Shown here piece after piece: positions 62,601 to 64,000 of a stretch of DNA of 64,000 bases (positions are counted from its first letter, which is position 1; each line of letters begins with the position of its first letter). Origin of the DNA: Saprospiraceae bacterium (GTDB lineage Bacteria; Bacteroidota; Bacteroidia; Chitinophagales; Saprospiraceae). The notes below the pieces were generated by a model, which did no database searches, was not told the DNA's origin, and saw only the letters and a program-made list of their open reading frames with translations. The stretch spans positions 42,869 through 106,868 of the forward strand of contig JANQRV010000535.1 in the NCBI GenBank assembly GCA_028284395.1. The letters run 5' to 3'. The translations under genes and the position numbers were made by a program.

Positions 62601-62902
62601 TCCAAAGTTATTCCTTCGTCCAAAACAATGGTCAATACGCCCGATTCGGGAATTTCCACCTCCTTGGGGTTAAATCCTGTGTAACTCACCATCAGTACAT
62701 CAATGCCATCGGGAACCTGCAGCTCGAACCTTCCGTCTAAATCGGTGCTGACTCCCACCGTAGTTCCCTTGGCAACAACATTGGCGCCAATTAATGTTTC
62801 TCCCTGATTGTCGGTTATTGTTCCGGTAATCAATCGCTGTGCCGAAGCCACCGAAACAAAGAAGACGAAAGCAAGAAGCATCGTCAAGAGTTTCTTCATC
62901 AT
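59672..62902 (-). CDS. SusC/RagA-family TonB-dependent outer-membrane transporter
   Basis: 1076 aa from the ATG at 62902 (MMKKLLTMLLAFVFF); an upstream in-frame extension to 63064 lacks signal character and would precede this signal peptide. Carboxypeptidase-D-like domain (~25-100, ITGTITDNQGETLIGANVVA, LDGRFELQVPDG), plug (~115-240, LEALKGKVAGVQIITASG, LKGASAAALYGSRAANGVVL), and a barrel ending in SYGINLRLTL with hydrophobic C-terminus. First gene of the third SusCD operon, followed by SusD-like_2 after 11 nt. An 18-bp dyad at 62938-62955 may regulate it. Confidence 0.95.
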   Translation of the reverse strand: MMKKLLTMLLAFVFFVSVASAQRLITGTITDNQGETLIGANVVAKGTTVGVSTDLDGRFELQVPDGIDVLMVSYTGFNPKEVEIPESGVLTIVLDEGITLETAVVTALGISRDEKALSYAVQQVRSEDIVATQTRSPLEALKGKVAGVQIITASGAPGASTNVKLRGISSFTGNNEPLFVIDGVPVNNVSNNGGAQLTGAVDGGNAISDINPEDIESINVLKGASAAALYGSRAANGVVLITTKKGQSAQNLGRAKVELGQSYAFERVLLLPTLQNQFGQGQNGDNQSFLNDQESWGDAFDGSVRPYGAVIGDPSSEFFNQQRYKTYAPLQDNIREFFDIGRTSTTNLSISGGNANSSLRVGGSYTDQTAIVTNTGLKRGTVNLSGTHSFNEKFRASVSFNYIKQQNDLVVNGQGGEAPLNQVLQTSRDVSVREQRDLNDVYNGVDWYYTPFIQNPYFNLFEDSYTKDMDRFYGSINLSYDILKSEVQTLTISAIGGADIITDDRRRSKERRIASTLSANSGADEIGFIRDESYSDNQFDVNLTANYSRRINSSLGATLLVGGNFNQRSSKDFQASVLGTTLPDFVNFSNGTGAASVSILEAKRRLFGAFSRLEFDFDNWLYLGGTYRQDWSSTLPASNRSFGYPSVYTSAVLSDLLDLSSNSPVSFLKIRASYAEVGNDAPVYLTNSIFTSPTIAGVPIQGNFAQTGFPFNGVGGFSQGDRIGNPNLQPERTKELEFGVDVRFLNNRIGLDASYFDRRSVDQILRNAQTAPTSGFRFQVINAGEMRNQGVEIVLDLVPVKTKDFTWSITTNFTKIDNEVVSLLTPENDGEQLGIGFGLANYTFNAIEGQPYGVLQAPTALRDPNGNLVVDGNGLPQQAPNPAFFGSVQPEWYGGIRTSLSWKGISASALVEHSQGGVVYSRTVGQIYFNGSAAETAFNNRERFIIPFSVVDNGDGTFSPNTIPIDYASNNIRGYWNAINNFGEYLIIDATFTKLRELTLSYTLPASIISRLPFQSLTIGLFGRNLWIHTPDDNTYIDPEVNSFTGGNGNIGNLQGFEFGTLPTTSSYGINLRLTL

Positions 62903-62937
62903 TTCTAATTTTAAGATTAGGTAATAGAAGTAGTGTG

Positions 62938-62955
62938 CTAATTCGCATGAATTAG
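62938..62955. promoter_or_regulatory. inverted repeat CTAATTC-GCAT-GAATTAG
   Basis: Perfect 7-bp arms, 35 nt upstream of the SusC start codon at 62902. Candidate operator or leader hairpin. Confidence 0.4.
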
Positions 62956-63500
62956 AATCGAAATACTTATATATGGCCCGACAAGAGAGGATCCTCGATT
63001 GAGAGCAAGGCATAGTCATAGCCTTAATAATCAAGGACTTGAAAATCCGATTAATCCCTTTCACAAAATACCTGCAACATTAAAAAGCACGGGTATTTGG
63101 TGTTGAGCAAGCATTTGCTCGCAGCGAGAGTGGTAAATCAATAATACTTAGAATGAGAAATGAGAGTTCAATCTTGGAGTAAGCGTTAGACAATAAGGTG
63201 AGCGCCTTATGTTGAAGATAACGTCACAGTCATCTTTATTGCTGCCAAGATATAAAAATTTTTGTGGTTGTGATGCTTCCATGATGATTCGGTCGCATTA
63301 GCTCTTCCGGATTGCCACATCCGTCTTAGCAGCGAATACGTTGCTATGATGCTGGTCACAACACGCTTTCGTTTGACAAAATTCCTTTTTGAAACCATCA
63401 CAACATCAAATGAGTCCCAAGGCCATTTAGTATCAAGGGAGTCCAAAGGCGACCGCAGCATCACAAAAGCATCAAAGCATCACAAAATATTCCCCATTTC

Positions 63501-63554
63501 TTTGGCATTTACGAATAATATCAAATATATTTGTTTGGCATTTACGAATAATAT
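63501..63554 (+). repeat. 21-bp perfect direct repeat with 33-bp period at the PadR start
   Basis: Identical 21-mers at 63501-63521 and 63534-63554 (starting TTTGGCATTTACG); the second ends at the ATG at 63555. The 12-bp palindrome CAAATATATTTG lies between them (63522-63533) and contains the -7 element TATATTTG. Confidence 0.75.
63526..63533 (+). promoter_or_regulatory. -7 element TATATTTG of the PadR promoter
   Basis: Exact TAnnTTTG match with TTTG 21 nt upstream (63501-63504) as -33 element. It is flanked by the two direct repeats, fitting autoregulation by PadR. Confidence 0.6.
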
Positions 63555-63878
63555 ATGAAAGGAACGCACCTAGGAGAGTTTGAAGAGCTCGTACTCTTGA
63601 CCGTCGGTATACTGGACGGCAACGCTTATGGCATCACGGTCATGGATGAAATTGAGGCTCATACCGGCCGTAGAGTGAGCGTTAGTACCATTCATGCAAC
63701 CTTAAATCGATTATTGGATAAAGGGTTTGTAGAGTCTTATGCCGGCCCGGCTACTCCGGTTCGAGGAGGGCGAAGTAAGAGATTGTATCGCATGAACTTA
63801 TCCGGACACCGGGCATTGGAGAAAGTACGTCTCCAACGTGAAAAGATGTGGAATTTAATGCCAAAAAGCGCCTTTTAA
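63555..63878 (+). CDS. PadR-family transcriptional regulator
   Basis: 107 aa, normal for PadR proteins without a long C-terminal dimerisation helix. Winged helix with FEELVLLTVGILDGNAYGIT (~9-28), MDEIEAHTGRRVSVSTIHAT (recognition helix), LNRLLDKGFVES, and the wing GGRSKRLYRMNLSG. In Bacteroidota, PadR genes often precede FtsX/MacB-type permeases; this one does so here, one nucleotide before the next ATG. It probably represses its own promoter, which carries a perfect 33-bp-period direct repeat. Inducing ligand unknown. Confidence 0.93.
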   Translation: MKGTHLGEFEELVLLTVGILDGNAYGITVMDEIEAHTGRRVSVSTIHATLNRLLDKGFVESYAGPATPVRGGRSKRLYRMNLSGHRALEKVRLQREKMWNLMPKSAF

Positions 63879-63879
63879 T

Positions 63880-64000
63880 ATGAGTCGACAGCCGCCAAAA
63901 TGGGTGCTCCAATTTTTGGAGTGGACTTGCTCCCCCAAATATCTGGACGAATTGCAGGGTGATCTATTGGAATTGTTTGACCGGGATGTATCGGAAGGCG
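63880..64000 (+). CDS. start of FtsX/MacB-type permease with permease-prefix domain, truncated
   Basis: Only 40 codons are in the window. The start (MSRQPPKWVLQFLEWTC) and LDELQGDLLELFDRDVSEG match the N-terminal permease-prefix domain seen before MacB-like periplasmic-core permeases in Bacteroidota. It begins one nucleotide after the PadR stop, a frequent PadR-permease pairing. The rest lies to the right of the window. Confidence 0.75.
   Translation, partial: MSRQPPKWVLQFLEWTCSPKYLDELQGDLLELFDRDVSEG

Larger units (their letters stand above)
62903..63554. other. 652-bp gene-free region between SusC and PadR
   Basis: No credible gene. It contains the CTAATTC-GCAT-GAATTAG dyad (62938-62955), scattered CATCACAA repeats (63398-63486, including two GCATCACAAAA), and the direct-repeat promoter of the PadR gene at 63501-63554. 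Confidence 0.5.

Noticed and set aside
63384..63490. CATCACAA-rich stretch as a repeat array
   Set aside because: Copies are short, irregular and not evenly spaced; probably chance sequence.
1..64000. tRNA, rRNA, insertion sequences, prophage or CRISPR
   Set aside because: No cloverleaf-like sequence, transposase, integrase or array was found on either strand by reading; short RNAs cannot be excluded.

Overview
The window comes from a chromosome of a Bacteroidota bacterium, most likely a saprospirian (Lewinella/Haliscomenobacter-like) lineage. The evidence is three SusC/SusD pairs, C-terminal type IX secretion (T9SS) sorting domains, Bacteroidota-type promoter elements (TAnnTTTG), many Cys-lipoboxes, and tandem FG-GAP/ASPIC lipoproteins. 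I see no rRNA, tRNA, CRISPR array, transposase or phage gene. The assignment rests on gene families only.

Region A (1-14138) is a minus-strand operon that reads from an ECF sigma factor (12444) through a membrane-anchored anti-sigma/TPR protein, a secreted beta-helix T9SS protein, a TPR-CHAT caspase-like protease with an intact His/Cys dyad, and a secreted protein with four ~187-residue tandem repeats. It ends in a second copy of the beta-helix protein, which runs off the left edge of the window. A secreted M48-like zinc metallopeptidase is transcribed divergently from the sigma factor. I regard this as the best candidate for an undescribed system: two proteases, a dedicated sigma/anti-sigma pair, and large secreted cell-surface proteins.

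Region B (14139-22436) is a compact stress/energy island: a universal stress protein, two tandem PPK2 kinases (the second with an altered Walker A), a Ca-type P-ATPase, a GCS2-like enzyme fused to CBS domains, and a CBS-pair protein. Five TGAC-N5-TCA palindromes of CRP/FNR type lie in its promoters.

Region C (22437-41389) is on the minus strand. SusC-SusD is followed by two tandem ASPIC/VCBS lipoproteins, a 1050-aa BNR/VPS10-like propeller protein, a PAF-acetylhydrolase-like hydrolase, a two-domain 3-hydroxyacyl-CoA dehydrogenase, and a TAP-like alpha/beta hydrolase.

Region D (41390-55850) is mostly plus-strand: a small lipoprotein, a four-carbon acid-sugar kinase, a second SusC/SusD pair ending in a clear terminator, and a DUF3179 lipoprotein. 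It then holds a NrtR/AraR-like Nudix regulator that diverges from a giant ThuA-sugar dehydrogenase-PKD-cytochrome c protein, a second ThuA protein and a NADH-pyrophosphatase-like Nudix enzyme. The divergent promoter carries a perfect TGTGTA-N5-TACACA operator candidate.

Region E (55851-64000) holds a two-DTG aspartic protease, a third SusC/SusD operon (minus) with two extra lipoproteins and a terminator, and at the right edge a PadR regulator with a promoter-embedded direct repeat, followed by the start of a FtsX/MacB-type permease.
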